Shown here piece after piece: positions 1 through 9,597 of a stretch of 64,000 nt of DNA. Position 1 is the first letter of the stretch. Each line of letters begins with the position of its first letter. The translations under genes and the position numbers were made by a program. Origin of the DNA: Symsagittifera roscoffensis (taxonomy: Eukaryota > Xenacoelomorpha > Acoela > Convolutidae); the NCBI RefSeq assembly GCF_963678635.1, contig NC_087064.1:20510509-20574508 (forward strand), given 5' to 3'. The notes under the pieces were generated by a model. It ran no database searches, was not told where the DNA came from, and worked only from the letters and a program-made list of their open reading frames with translations.

Positions 1-2
1 GA

Positions 3-206
3 ATAGCGAAGACTGACTTGCCTTTTACAAAAGGTTACAAGCAGATTTTTACAGACGAAGTTTTTGAAATAGTTGTCATTCCTACTGTAAACCCTCCAAC
101 ATACAGTCTCATTGATGCGGAAAAGGAAGAAATCAGCGTAAAATTTTATGAAAAAGAACTTAGTTTAATTGGAAACAAAGCTGATTATAACGAAAATGGG
201 CAGTGA
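3..206 (+). pseudogene. Integrase C-terminal fragment of a Polinton/Maverick-like element
   Basis: The frame is open from the first bases of the window, so this is the 3' end of a gene starting upstream; the internal TTG at 18 is not a believable start. The sequence FTKGYKQIFTDEVFEI, then PPTYSLIDAEKEEI and FYEKELSLIG, has the pattern of the C-terminal SH3/chromo-like tail of retroviral-type integrases found in Polintons and in the F54H12.3-type transposon proteins of nematodes and insects. That tail helps bind DNA during element insertion. The stop at 204-206 overlaps the ATG of the next gene at 196, which fits the compact packing of virus-like elements. Family assignment is by motif memory; whether the upstream catalytic core is intact cannot be seen. 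Confidence 0.6.
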
Positions 207-1055
207 TGAGTTTACTGTACATTTGATTTCAACAGCATCAATGGATTATTTCCAAGACAACACTTTGGCCAGTTTTAGAAATTTTTGTAAAGAAGAAATA
301 GCTTTAGACGGAGATTGGAGAGTTGCTCTCTCAGAAATAATTTTCCCCACAAAATTAAACAATGTTACTGATGAGGAATTTACGTACTTCAGAGCATCCG
401 AAGTAGTAGCCAGTAAATCCAACGCTGGCAATCGGAATACAATTTCCAGACCCTACTATGGCGAAAAAGTTTTTATCAAATCAGGAGAGTACACTTTTAT
501 AGAACAATTGATTAATGAGATAAAAACAAAACTCAAAGACAAAATTCATTTTGATGCGAGTCCTCAAGAAATCACGAATAGCATGAGCATTTGGATGAAC
601 GCAAATGAAGGAATCTCATTCTCAAGTCCCCAAATACCCAGTCTGTTAGGCTACAATGCAAAGCTTGATGAGAACGGTGAATATCACATTGGTTACAAAA
701 TGATACCCTCCATCGATGCATCTTATGAGGGAAACAATCTCATTTCCCATATGACTTATCGAGTGGGACAAGTCTAATTTTTGTCTATATTGACATTATT
801 CAATACCAAACTGTTGATGATGCAAAGGCCCCATTGTTACGCGTCATTGATTCAAATAGACGCATCAAAAACGGTAGTGCCTGCAGCATTGAACCTAATC
901 ATCGAAAAAACTTCACTAATTTAGACTACAAAAAATTATTCACTTCATCTTTACAATCAATATCGGTACAGTTGCGCACAAAAACTGGAAGACTAGTGCC
1001 CTTTGCAGGAACTGGTAAAGTTGTGTTGACTCTAAAATTCAAGCGCTTTGATTGA
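196..1055 (+). pseudogene. Polinton-like structural-type protein, frameshifted
   Basis: The likely start is ATG 196 (MGSDEFTVHL), overlapping the integrase end. An open frame runs to the TAA at 775-777. The same protein then appears to continue in frame 3 through IDIIQYQTVDDAKAPLLRVI to the stop at 1053-1055, so one frameshift lies near 765-780. Seen features: an N-terminal GDWRVALSEIIFP segment (about residues 44-56) and a C-terminal beta-rich end KVVLTLKFKRF. Both resemble proteins next to F54H12.2-like genes in transposable elements of nematodes and arthropods, where a virion or assembly role is suspected. No enzymatic motif is visible. The next gene begins 7 nt downstream. A real frameshift, rather than a sequencing error, is supported by two further shifts in the neighbours. 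Confidence 0.55.
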
Positions 1056-1061
1056 AAACCA

Positions 1062-1431
1062 ATGGAACAATATTATGCAAAGCAAGCTTCACTTCCTCAT
1101 TTCTCTGGACACTACCGACAACGCGGCAGTGGATTTGGCGCTTTGGCTGCTGGTATTGGTCGTGTTGCTATATCGTTTGCACGACGGGTTATTCTACCGG
1201 CTGCAAAAAAAACTGGGCAGAGAACTTTCGATGAGTGCAGCGCCAGAACTAATTGATGTCGCTATGAAAAAGAAGTCTCCTAAACAAGCATTGAAGAACA
1301 CTGTCACAAAAACTGCAAGAAAACAACTCGGTGGTGGTAGACGTCGTCGTCGAAATAAACCAATGAATGGATTACGGAGAAGAAGGTCAGTAGGGGAAAA
1401 ACAACCATTCGAAGAAAAACCAGACCAGTGA
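1062..1431 (+). pseudogene. Small basic, arginine-rich Polinton-like protein, frameshifted
   Basis: ATG 1062 opens MEQYYAKQASLPHFSGHYRQ in frame 3, then a Gly/Ala-rich hydrophobic stretch (GFGALAAGIGR, ISFARRVILPAAKK). The frame stops near 1256. The coding sense appears to move to frame 1 around 1,215-1,250, continuing as SAAPELIDVAMKKKSPKQ and ending in a strongly basic tail with a GGGRRRRRN run and a stop at 1429-1431. A short protein with a HYRQRG motif, an amphipathic segment and a basic tail sits at this place in related elements and resembles adenovirus-type minor core or membrane-active proteins by composition. That role is inference. An alternative frame-1 product from 1048 is less likely because it lacks the HYRQRG region. 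Confidence 0.45.
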
Positions 1432-1464
1432 GAAGTCGAGCAGATTTTTTCTCAAACATAAAAA

Positions 1465-2746
1465 ATGATCGCTAATTTGTTACCCAATGAAGCTACCCAT
1501 AGCTCTCTGGATTTGTTTGAAAACGCTTTTGATCAAAAAATTGGACCTGTCTATTCACCTAATGGACCAATGCTTGAATTTGAAATCACCGGTGAGGGTA
1601 ATAATTTTGTTGACCTGCAAAAAATATATTTGGAAATACGATGCAAAGTAACGCAATCAAATGGAGCTGATCTGCGATACAACAACACTGATCCTACTGT
1701 GTCTGATTCACCGTTCCTCGTAAACAACTCCCTGTATTCCCTTTTCTCTGACTGTACCCTCTCTGCTAATGGACTCAAAATCTCAAATGCCAATAGTAAT
1801 TTTGCGCATAAAAGCTTTATTGGAACAGAATTTTCTAACAGCAAAGGAGCCAAGGACTCATGGCTTAAGTGTCAGATATATCGTTTTGAAAAAAAATCCC
1901 GCTGCAATAGATGCAGCTGATTTCACATCTCAACGAGAACTGGTCCGTGAATCGAGGGAAATTTGGTTCTATGGACCCGCTGGAGTTGATTTTTTCACAT
2001 TTGACAAGCATTTGTTGAGCGGTGTTACCCTCAGACTTTCCTACAGACGTTCTCATGAAGACTTTCTCATTATATCGGAAGATGCTGCCAAGCATTACAA
2101 GCTGCAAATACTCGAAGCGAACCTATATGTTAAAAAAATGACTATGACTGACCATGTGCTCTCTGCCATTGAATCAACTTTGCTCAAAACTCCTGCGAAC
2201 TACCCATATCAAGAAGAAATTACAAAAACATTTCTTGCAACAGCTGGTCAGCGCAGCTGGCAACAGGAAGTTGTTTTTGCTCGTGAACCGGTGAGACAAA
2301 TTATTATAGCATTGAACACAAATAATGCATTTCTCGGAACAAACCGAACGAATCCTTTCCATTATCAAAATTTTGGATTGGAGCAAGTTACTTTGAGACG
2401 AAATGGTTTATCAATAGCAAGTACACCAATCAGTACACAAGATCATAAACGTCTCTTCTTCAACACACTATCAGCGCTGGGTTTGTTGCACTGCGGGCTG
2501 GGAATCACTCTGGATAACTACCAACAGCACTTTATTATGTGTTTTGATCTCACTAGCACACAGCAGGCAGCTCATGACTTCTTGCATCCAGAACTTACTA
2601 ACTGCTCAGTTTCACTCGATCTTCAATTCTCAAACGCTTTGACAGCAAACCTGGAAATTTTTGTTTGGGGTATACGCTCATCCAATGTATTTATTACCTC
2701 CGACCGCAAAGTTACAAAGAACGTCCTTCCCATTTCGACAGTCTGA
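1465..2746 (+). pseudogene. F54H12.2-like protein (candidate capsid-type protein), frameshifted
   Basis: ATG 1465 starts MIANLLPNEATHSSLDLF. Frame 1 is open to 1920, but the recognisable sequence leaves it near 1,860-1,885 and continues in frame 2 to the TGA at 2744-2746. Combined coding length is about 425 codons, the size expected of the F54H12.2 family. Seen: the LFENAFDQKIGPVYSPNGP opening, many alternating hydrophobic segments suggesting beta-sandwich folds, and a late LEIFVWGIRSSN block. The family is known from virus-like transposable elements of nematodes and arthropods; a capsid function is a plausible inference, not proven here. Only 2 nt separate its stop from the protease ATG. The single shift makes the copy non-functional unless it is a sequencing error. 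Confidence 0.65.
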
Positions 2747-2748
2747 AA

Positions 2749-3207
2749 ATGGATGAAATCCAGTTGCAGGACCTCATTCAGAATTGTAAACATCTGAAAT
2801 ATAAGTTTTTTGGAGTACTTGCAGCCGACAATTTTCCACCTCACATCCCAAACAATATCTTTATGATTGTGAACACTTCAAAATCAGATTCTCCGGGGAC
2901 ACATTGGATTGTGATATGCAACAGAAGAAATGTTTTATACTTCGCTGATCCTCTCGGTCTTCCTCTTTGGCAGTACACCAATCTGTATAAACGATTGAAC
3001 GAGAATTTTCATCAGGTGACTGAATTGATGACAAACTTTCCCATGCAAGACTCAAACTCTACCATGTGCGGTTCTTTTTGTATTTATATTGCACATTTGA
3101 TTTTTGATAAAAACTTTAATGGTGATGCTTCTGATTTTGTTTACATAACTGATCATGTTTTGAAACGTTTCCTAACTCACATGCTTACCCATGAACTAAC
3201 CATTTAA
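2749..3207 (+). CDS. Adenain-like (C5-type) cysteine protease of a Polinton-like element
   Basis: The frame is intact: ATG 2749 to TAA 3207, 152 residues. The start is fixed by the preceding stop 2 nt away; the open frame extends upstream but has no better ATG. The catalytic layout of adenovirus-type and Ulp-like proteases is visible: His52 in GTHWIVI, Asp67 in LYFADPLG, Gln100 in FPMQDSNS and Cys107 in TMCGSFC. Such proteases mature capsid proteins in adenoviruses and Polintons. It is shorter than adenain (about 200 aa), as usual for element versions. It is the only unbroken gene of the block, so it may simply not yet have been hit. No further gene of the element was found downstream. Confidence 0.75.
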   Translation: MDEIQLQDLIQNCKHLKYKFFGVLAADNFPPHIPNNIFMIVNTSKSDSPGTHWIVICNRRNVLYFADPLGLPLWQYTNLYKRLNENFHQVTELMTNFPMQDSNSTMCGSFCIYIAHLIFDKNFNGDASDFVYITDHVLKRFLTHMLTHELTI

Positions 3208-4139
3208 TATGGTTGATTTATAAATTTTACAATTTAATTTTGAACAATACATTCTTTTAGTAATTGAAATTTTACCCAATTGTTAACTGAATAGCAGTAA
3301 TTCGAGAAGTTAAGATTTTTATCAAAGTGAGAAAAAAAGTACAAAATCGATCTATGGGGGATATCACCATACCAGCAACTGTTGCCTCCTTTCAGTACAA
3401 TTTCCGGACGGGTTTCGAAACGCCGCCTTTCGGCTGAGAGTCGAGCGCCAAGCGTTTTCCTCTACTCGGACCCCAAGAAATTTTGTTCCACTTCAATTTT
3501 ATAGTAACAAGTTAGGTACAAGTCTTAGAAATGGTTGCAACAAAATTAATGGGCACTTTTGGCTTTCATCAGTGTTCTCGTTTTTCAAGATCTTTAGCCA
3601 CTTCAACCTTTTAGCTCTTTCAATCTTTCTACAAAATCAAAGCTTTTGTCATAGATTTCAGACGTTTTTTTAGTCTCCTCTAGACACGGAAAATGGAAAT
3701 GTCGAAATTTTTAAGCCAATTTCTTTATTTTAGAGTTTTCAGTGTTTCGTAATTTTTCCTTATTTTTTAGCTTCATTTGGCTTAAAGTAATTTTTCATTC
3801 TTATTTTGGTCAAATTGATTATTAATTTTTGCCTAAATAGAGGTGGCGGCCGCCGCACTTGACGAATTTTCCTTTCTTCGAGATTCAGCAACAAAAACAT
3901 GCATTTTTGAAGGAAATCGTTCACCGCAGACAACAGTTAAGCTACGCTGTCAAAATCTTGTGCTTTCCTATATACCATATAGTTTGGTCGCATATAATAG
4001 GTATATAACGTCATTTTACATGTAAACAAATCAATACCCCCAAACTTTAGAAGGGAAAACATGCACCGACCAAAACTTAATCCATTCCTGTTTCCACAAC
4101 GTTCAGTGGGAATACTCAATAATATACCGAAGTTTTACA
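3208..4139. other. Non-coding stretch after the Polinton-like genes
   Basis: No coding frame or known repeat was recognised. AT-rich with a GC-richer island around 3,400-3,480 and a GGTGGCGGCCGCCGC patch near 3,842. The end of the Polinton-like element, with its terminal inverted repeat, should lie here or beyond, but its partner is outside the window so it cannot be located. Confidence 0.4.
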
Positions 4140-4147
4140 TGAGGACT

Positions 4148-4310
4148 ATTAGGTATAAAATTATAGATGGTGACAATTAGGATTATTACATAGTGACCAT
4201 TGGGTATAAAATTATACATGGTGACAATTAGGATTATTACATGGTGACCATTGCTGATCATTTAATACATGGTGACCATTATGATTTATACCTAATGGTC
4301 ATCCATGTAT
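4148..4310. repeat. Two direct copies of a ~52-bp repeat plus an inverted fragment
   Basis: The pattern ATTAGGTATAAAATTATA-N-ATGGTGAC-AATTAGGATTATTACAT-N-GTGACC appears twice in direct order (from about 4,148 and 4,200). ACATGGTGACCATT recurs at about 4,256, and a partly inverted version follows (TTTATACCTAATGGTCATCC near 4,284), so the stretch can fold back. It may be the eroded end of a mobile element. Confidence 0.5.
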
Positions 4311-4520
4311 GACAACCCCCCCCCGATCCTAACGCCGCACTATATGCATACTACTGGCGACAATTCAACGGTTTGTCACTTTCTTGGGGGAAAAGTTACG
4401 GCTTGAAAAGTTCGAATGGTCACTTTCGACCAGTTAATGCCTAGCGGACAACAACTAGACAAAAATTTTTAGCAAAATTCAGTGTTTATTTAAATGAAAA
4501 GTTAAATGATTAAATATAAA

Positions 4521-5049
4521 AAGACTGCTCGTATCAGGGCGAAGCCCTGAATGTTCCGACTGCCTTTTAAGGTTTTATGGAGCAGTAATAACATTAAAAA
4601 ATTAAATGTATTAAAATAAAATGAAAATTTTTTTTTTCTAAAGTTTGAAATTTTTTATGAAAGTCATCCCCCCACACGCCATATAAAATAGAAAAAGATA
4701 AATTTCGCTCCTTGTACCGAATCAATTATGACAAATAAGCTTCTTTCAACCAATTTGGAACGATTTTAAGATGGATTAACTATCCGCTTACGCGTTAATA
4801 GCGCGAAGTATATCGCGCGTTAATTGTCCCAAAATGGCCAAAGTGGCAATCTTTAAACCCCCATAACTTTACGAAAAATGATCACAGGTGAAATATCTTT
4901 TCAAATTTGAGCTCAGGGCAACAATAACTTTTGAATGATAAAAAAAATTCTGTCAAAAATGGCTTGTTAAAAAGTCGAAATTTGTCTGAAGAAAAAAAAA
5001 CCCACCCGAGCACAAATATTCCGTTACTTTCGTATCGAAAGTCGGAACA
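4521..5049 (-). mobile_element. Helentron-like non-autonomous element, copy 1
   Basis: Read on the minus strand the element opens with TGTTCCGACTTTCGATACGA (4,530-bp scale element ending at 4,521). Its 3' end has the inverse AGTCGGAACA at 4,552, followed by a perfect 7-bp hairpin TCAGGGC-GAA-GCCCTGA at 4,534-4,550 and AGCAGTCTT. A terminal repeat at one end, a subterminal inverse at the other and a hairpin outside it is the structure described for Helentron-associated elements (HINEs). No coding frame. Further copies: 6,531-6,941 (partial), 11,839-12,364, 12,412-12,939, and 29,570-30,046 in opposite orientation. Confidence 0.55.
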
Positions 5050-6146
5050 ATAATTTCAAGTAAAATTTATGATGAAAGTGGAACCAGATCTAAACTAGAG
5101 TTTATTATTGGATATTATTCTGATATTTTATCCTTATAAAATATTAAACACTAACAAGTTAGAACAAAAACTGACCATTTATTATAAATGTTTTCTCTTT
5201 TTCTCTAGTCTTCACAGGCACGATCATCACTCATCTACGAAAAAGAAAAACGAAACAAAAAACAGAAAACTTTTTCTAGAATCATAAATTTATATTAACC
5301 AATTACAATAAATAATGAAGCAGTAAAATTTACCCCTAAAACAGCATTAAATTGATATATAAACTCTTTTCCCATATGCAGTAAATATTCTTAAAATGAA
5401 AAGAAAATGATAATTTCAACCCCCCAAATAAAGCCGTAAAATTAATCATTTCAAATTAGTAAATTAGTAAAAGTTGCCTATAAAATTAAAGCAGTACTAA
5501 CCTTTTCAAAGACGCTTCTTTACAGTTTAAAATTTTCACTCGCCCACAATCCTATCCACAATCGCACAGCTCGCCCGAGAAGAATTGTTTAAAATTATGG
5601 TTGGAAATGAATTTGACAACCCAATCACACTCTAACTACGGAATGGCAAAACACACCCGATATGCTGCCTACAGTCACTACACTCAAAGGATTTAAAGTA
5701 CGACTTGGCATCGCAACAAAGGAGACCCATTGAAACAGAACAATGGCCATCTCCATGTTCAAGTATACGTACAGATCCAAGTCACCAGGCACTTCAACCA
5801 AAGTCAAACTACATGCCACAACCGAACGAGATTGGAGCATTGCTATTCAAAAATAAACGAAATCAACACTCATCACAACCGATCAGAAATCGAAACGATC
5901 GTGATAACAATCCTTCTTCCTAATTGGAAGAAAAAATATGCTCGCTACTTTTAAAGAAAGACACCATCAACCATCCTCCACTACAGTAGAACACTGAAGA
6001 ACCAAAACTCTGTAAACCCCGGATGGGTGGAACCAGATCTAAACTAGAATTTATTATTGGATTTTATTCTGATATTTTATCTCTAAAAAATATTGAATAC
6101 TAACCAATCATACTCCATCAAACTAACAACATACTTATTTGTAAAT

Positions 6147-6170
6147 GCTGAAACTACTTGTAGTTTCAGC
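6147..6170. repeat. Perfect 11-bp-stem hairpin, also at 8,461-8,484
   Basis: GCTGAAACTAC-TT-GTAGTTTCAGC is a perfect palindromic stem with a 2-nt loop. It is kept unchanged in both tandem units. It could be a structural end of an embedded element; no U-tract follows. Confidence 0.7.
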
Positions 6171-7501
6171 ACCACAGCAATTTGAATTAAACTTAGAATA
6201 CAGTTGTTCTCATTCTGTAAACCAACTTGCATAAACCGGTGTACACTAGATCTATTGAGACTAGGAGATATAAGAGTAAGATTAAGATTGGTGTGAGACT
6301 AAGAAGTTGCACGAATCTATCCGGCCGAAATTAAGATAGCGTGACGAGCAAACGGTGTACTTTATCAGAAATTACTCTATGAGGTTACCAAGTGAACAAT
6401 TAAACTCAAAAGGACCACACAAAAACTCATAAACTCTCGTTGAATTTTCAAAGAGAAACATTAAGTTTTTTCAAGAAGGACAAAAAATTTGACGCAGAAA
6501 AATTGGTAATATCAATTCAATTGCAAATAAAAAGTTTGAAATTTTTTTATAAAAATCATCCCCCCACACGCCATATAAAATAGAAAAAGATAGATTTCGC
6601 TCCTTGTAACAAATCAATTATGGCAAATCAGCTTTTTTCAAGCAATTTGGAACGATTTTAAGATGGATAAACTCTCCGCTTACGCGTTAATAGCGCGAAG
6701 TATATCGCGCGTTAATTGTCCCAAATTGGCCAAAGTGGCAATCTTTAAACCCCCATAACTTTACGAAAAATGATCACAGGTGAAATATCTTTTCAAATTT
6801 GAGCTCAGGGCAACAATAGCTTTTGAATGATAAAAAAAATTCTGTCAAAAATGGCTTGTTAAAAAATCGAAATTTGTCTGAAGAAAAAAAAACCCACCCG
6901 AGCACAAATATTCCGTTACTTTCGTATCGAAAGTCGGAACAATAATTTCAAGTGAAATTTATGATGAAAGTGGAACCAGATCTAAACTAGAGTTTATTAT
7001 TCGATATTATTCTGATATTTTATCCTTATAAAATATTAAATACTCACAAATTAGAACAAAAACTGACCATTTATTATAAATGTTTTCTCTTTTTCTCTAG
7101 TCTTCACAGGCACAATCATCAATCATCTACAAAAAAGAAAAACGAAACAAAAAACAGAAAACTTATTTCTAGAATCATAAATTTATATTAACCAATTACA
7201 AAAAATGAAGCAGTAAAATTTACCCTTTAAAACAGCAATAAATTGATATATAATCTCTTTTCCAATATGCAGTAAATATTCTTAAAATGAAAAGAAAATG
7301 ATAATTTCAACCCCCAAATAAAGCCGTAAAATTAATCATTTCAAATTAGTAAATTAGTAAAAGTTGCCTACAAAATTAAAGCAGTACTAACCTTTTCAAA
7401 GACGCTTCTTTACAGTTTAAAATTTTCACTCGCCCACAACCCTATCCACAATCGCACAGCTCGCCCGAGAAGAACTGTTTAAAATTATGGTTGGAAAGGA
7501 A

Positions 7502-7920
7502 TTATATAATAATCCAAACTAACCAACGCAGCCTACTAAACACCACAAACCACAACCTAACAGCATGACTAAGAAAAGAAAACCAACGGTACCCAAACCG
7601 GATTAAAACCAGCTTAGAACTGGATAAATTGTTTTTTTGAAGACTGAACACAAAAAGGACCCTCCAAAAAAGAGCAGGAATTTATACTCCACTCCTGGCC
7701 TAACCCACCGTGCTACATCCACGCTTTGTGACCCACACTCTATTTTTGACGAGAGTTACTCATGGGTGAGTAGCTCTTAAAAAAAACCCAACTAAACGAG
7801 AACGCTTTTGCGATAAAAATTCATAACAAGATCATAACTAAAAACAAAATTAACAAAGATTTGTATTTGTAAATAATACAATGCAATATATAGACTACAT
7901 ACAGCGCACAGACGGGCAGC
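7502..7920. mobile_element. 419-bp insertion with 6-bp target duplication
   Basis: Present only in the second tandem unit; the first unit at about 5,610 gives the near-empty site. AAGGAA flanks it on both sides (7,496-7,501 and 7,921-7,926). No coding frame and no clear terminal inverted repeat were seen. It could be a solo LTR or another short element. Confidence 0.5.
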
Positions 7921-8856
7921 AAGGAACTTGACAACCCAAACACACTCTAACTACGGAATGGCAAAACACACCCGATATGCTGCCTACAGTCACTACACTC
8001 AAAGGATTTAAAGTACGACTTGGCATCGCAACAAAGGAGACAATTGAAACAGAACAATGGCCATCTCCATGTTCAAGTATACGTACAGATCCAAGTCACC
8101 AGGCACTTCATCCAAAGTCAAACTACATGCCACAACCGAACGAGATTGGAGCATTGCTATTCAATGATAAACCAAATCAACACTCATCACAACCGATCAG
8201 ATATCGAAACGATCGTGATAACAATCCTTCTTCCTAGTCGGATGAAAAAATATGCTCGCTACTTTTAAAGAAAGACACCGTCATCCATCCTCCACTACAG
8301 TAGAACACTGAAGAACTAAAACTCTGTAAACCCCGGATGGGTGGAACCAGATCTAAACTACAATTTATTATTGGATATTATTCTGATATTTTATCTCTAA
8401 AAAATATTGAATACAAACCAATCATATTCCATCAAACTAACAACATACTTATTTGTAAGTGCTGAAACTACTTGTAGTTTCAGCACCAGAGCAATTTGAA
8501 TTAAACTTAGAATACAGTTGTTCTCATTCTGGAAACTAACTTGCATAAACCGGTGTACACTAGATCTATTGAGACTAGGAGATATAAGAGTAAGATTTAG
8601 ATTGGCGTGAGACTAAGAAGTTGCACGAATCTATCCGACCGAAATTAAGATAGCGTGACGAGCAGACGGTGTACCTTATCAGAAATTACTCTATGAGTTT
8701 ACCAAGTAAACAATTAAACTCAAAAGGACCACACAAAAACTCATAAAGTCTCGTTGAATTTTCAAAGAGAAACATTAAGTTTTTTCAAGAAGGACAAAAA
8801 GTTTGACGCAGAAAAATTGGTAATATCAATTCAATTGCAAATAAAAACAACGCTCG

Positions 8857-9370
8857 TTATTGGTTTAAGTGATTGAGCCGGTTCCGTTCGTGATTTGCGC
8901 CATTTTTTAAATTTTTTTTTGAAAATCCGCCCCCCTCCCCGAAAAATTCTTAGATCTGCGCCTGGTATAATAGAGTTTGCAACTTTAAAAGGATAGAATC
9001 TCTAAATCTGCTAATTACGAGGAAAATTATTGGTTTAAGTGATTGAGCCGGTTCCGTTCGTGATTTGCGCCATTTTTTAAATTTTTTTTTTGAAAATCCG
9101 CCCCCCTCCCCGAAAAATTCTTAGATCTGCGCATGGTATAATAGAGTTTGCAACTTTAAAAGGATAGAATCTCTAAATCTGCTAATTTCGAGGAAAATTA
9201 TTGGTTTAAGTGATTGAGCCGGTTCCGTTCGTGATTTGCGCCATTTTTTTAATTTTTTTTTTGAAAATCCGCCCCCCTCCCCAAAAAATTCTTAGATCTG
9301 CGCCTGGTATAATAGAGTTTGCAACTTTAAAAGGATATAATCTCTAAATCTGCTAATTACGAGGAAAATT
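8857..9370. repeat. Tandem array, three 170/171-bp units
   Basis: Units start at 8,857, 9,027 and 9,198, each running from TTATTGGTTTAAGTGATTGA to GAGGAAAA. Differences are only a few bases and A/T run lengths. Each unit contains GAAAATCCGCCCCCCTCCCC and AGATCTGCGCCTGGTATA, which resemble ends of the hAT-like MITEs seen at 38.2 and 39.3 kb. Confidence 0.9.
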
Positions 9371-9597
9371 AAAAAAAAAACTAAATACAAATAAAAACAT
9401 AGTCTGATTATTTATTCATATCTGCATTGATTACTGATAACAGTTAGAAATACTAGATTCCATGCATTTTAGTAAATCCAATACAATCAAAGTTCCCATA
9501 ACCAGGCCACACTTGATCTTGGATCTTTTTTATTGAGTCCTTTTCATCAGTCCCACAAAGTCGAAGTAAGAAATGCGATTTTTGTTTCTAATTCATT

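Larger units (their letters stand above)
4640..8847. repeat. Tandem duplication, ~1.9 kb and ~2.3 kb units
   Basis: 4,640-6,530 is repeated directly as 6,531-8,847, with near-identity by eye over almost the whole length. The unit begins inside the Helentron-like element (TTTGAAATTTTTTAT before CCCCACACGCCATAT) and ends at AATTGCAAATAAAA. The second unit is longer because of a 419-bp insertion at 7,502-7,920. Each unit holds two copies of a ~70-bp motif starting GTGGAACCAGATCTAAACTA (5,079 and 6,025; 6,971 and 8,342) and short Asn/Gln/Pro-rich open frames (5,705-5,923; 7,977-8,237) that I do not recognise and that look like remnants. Confidence 0.8.

Noticed and set aside
3836-3860. GGTGGCGGCCGC resembling a cloning-vector polylinker
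   Set aside because: Only about 12 bp agree and the flanks do not; chance is likely.
5705-5954. Overlapping frames in the tandem units as a conserved gene
   Set aside because: Two frames are open in both units only because the units are near-identical; frame ends and starts shift between units and nothing is recognised.
8857-9370. CRISPR-like array
   Set aside because: The whole 170-bp unit repeats with no variable spacers, and the genome is eukaryotic.
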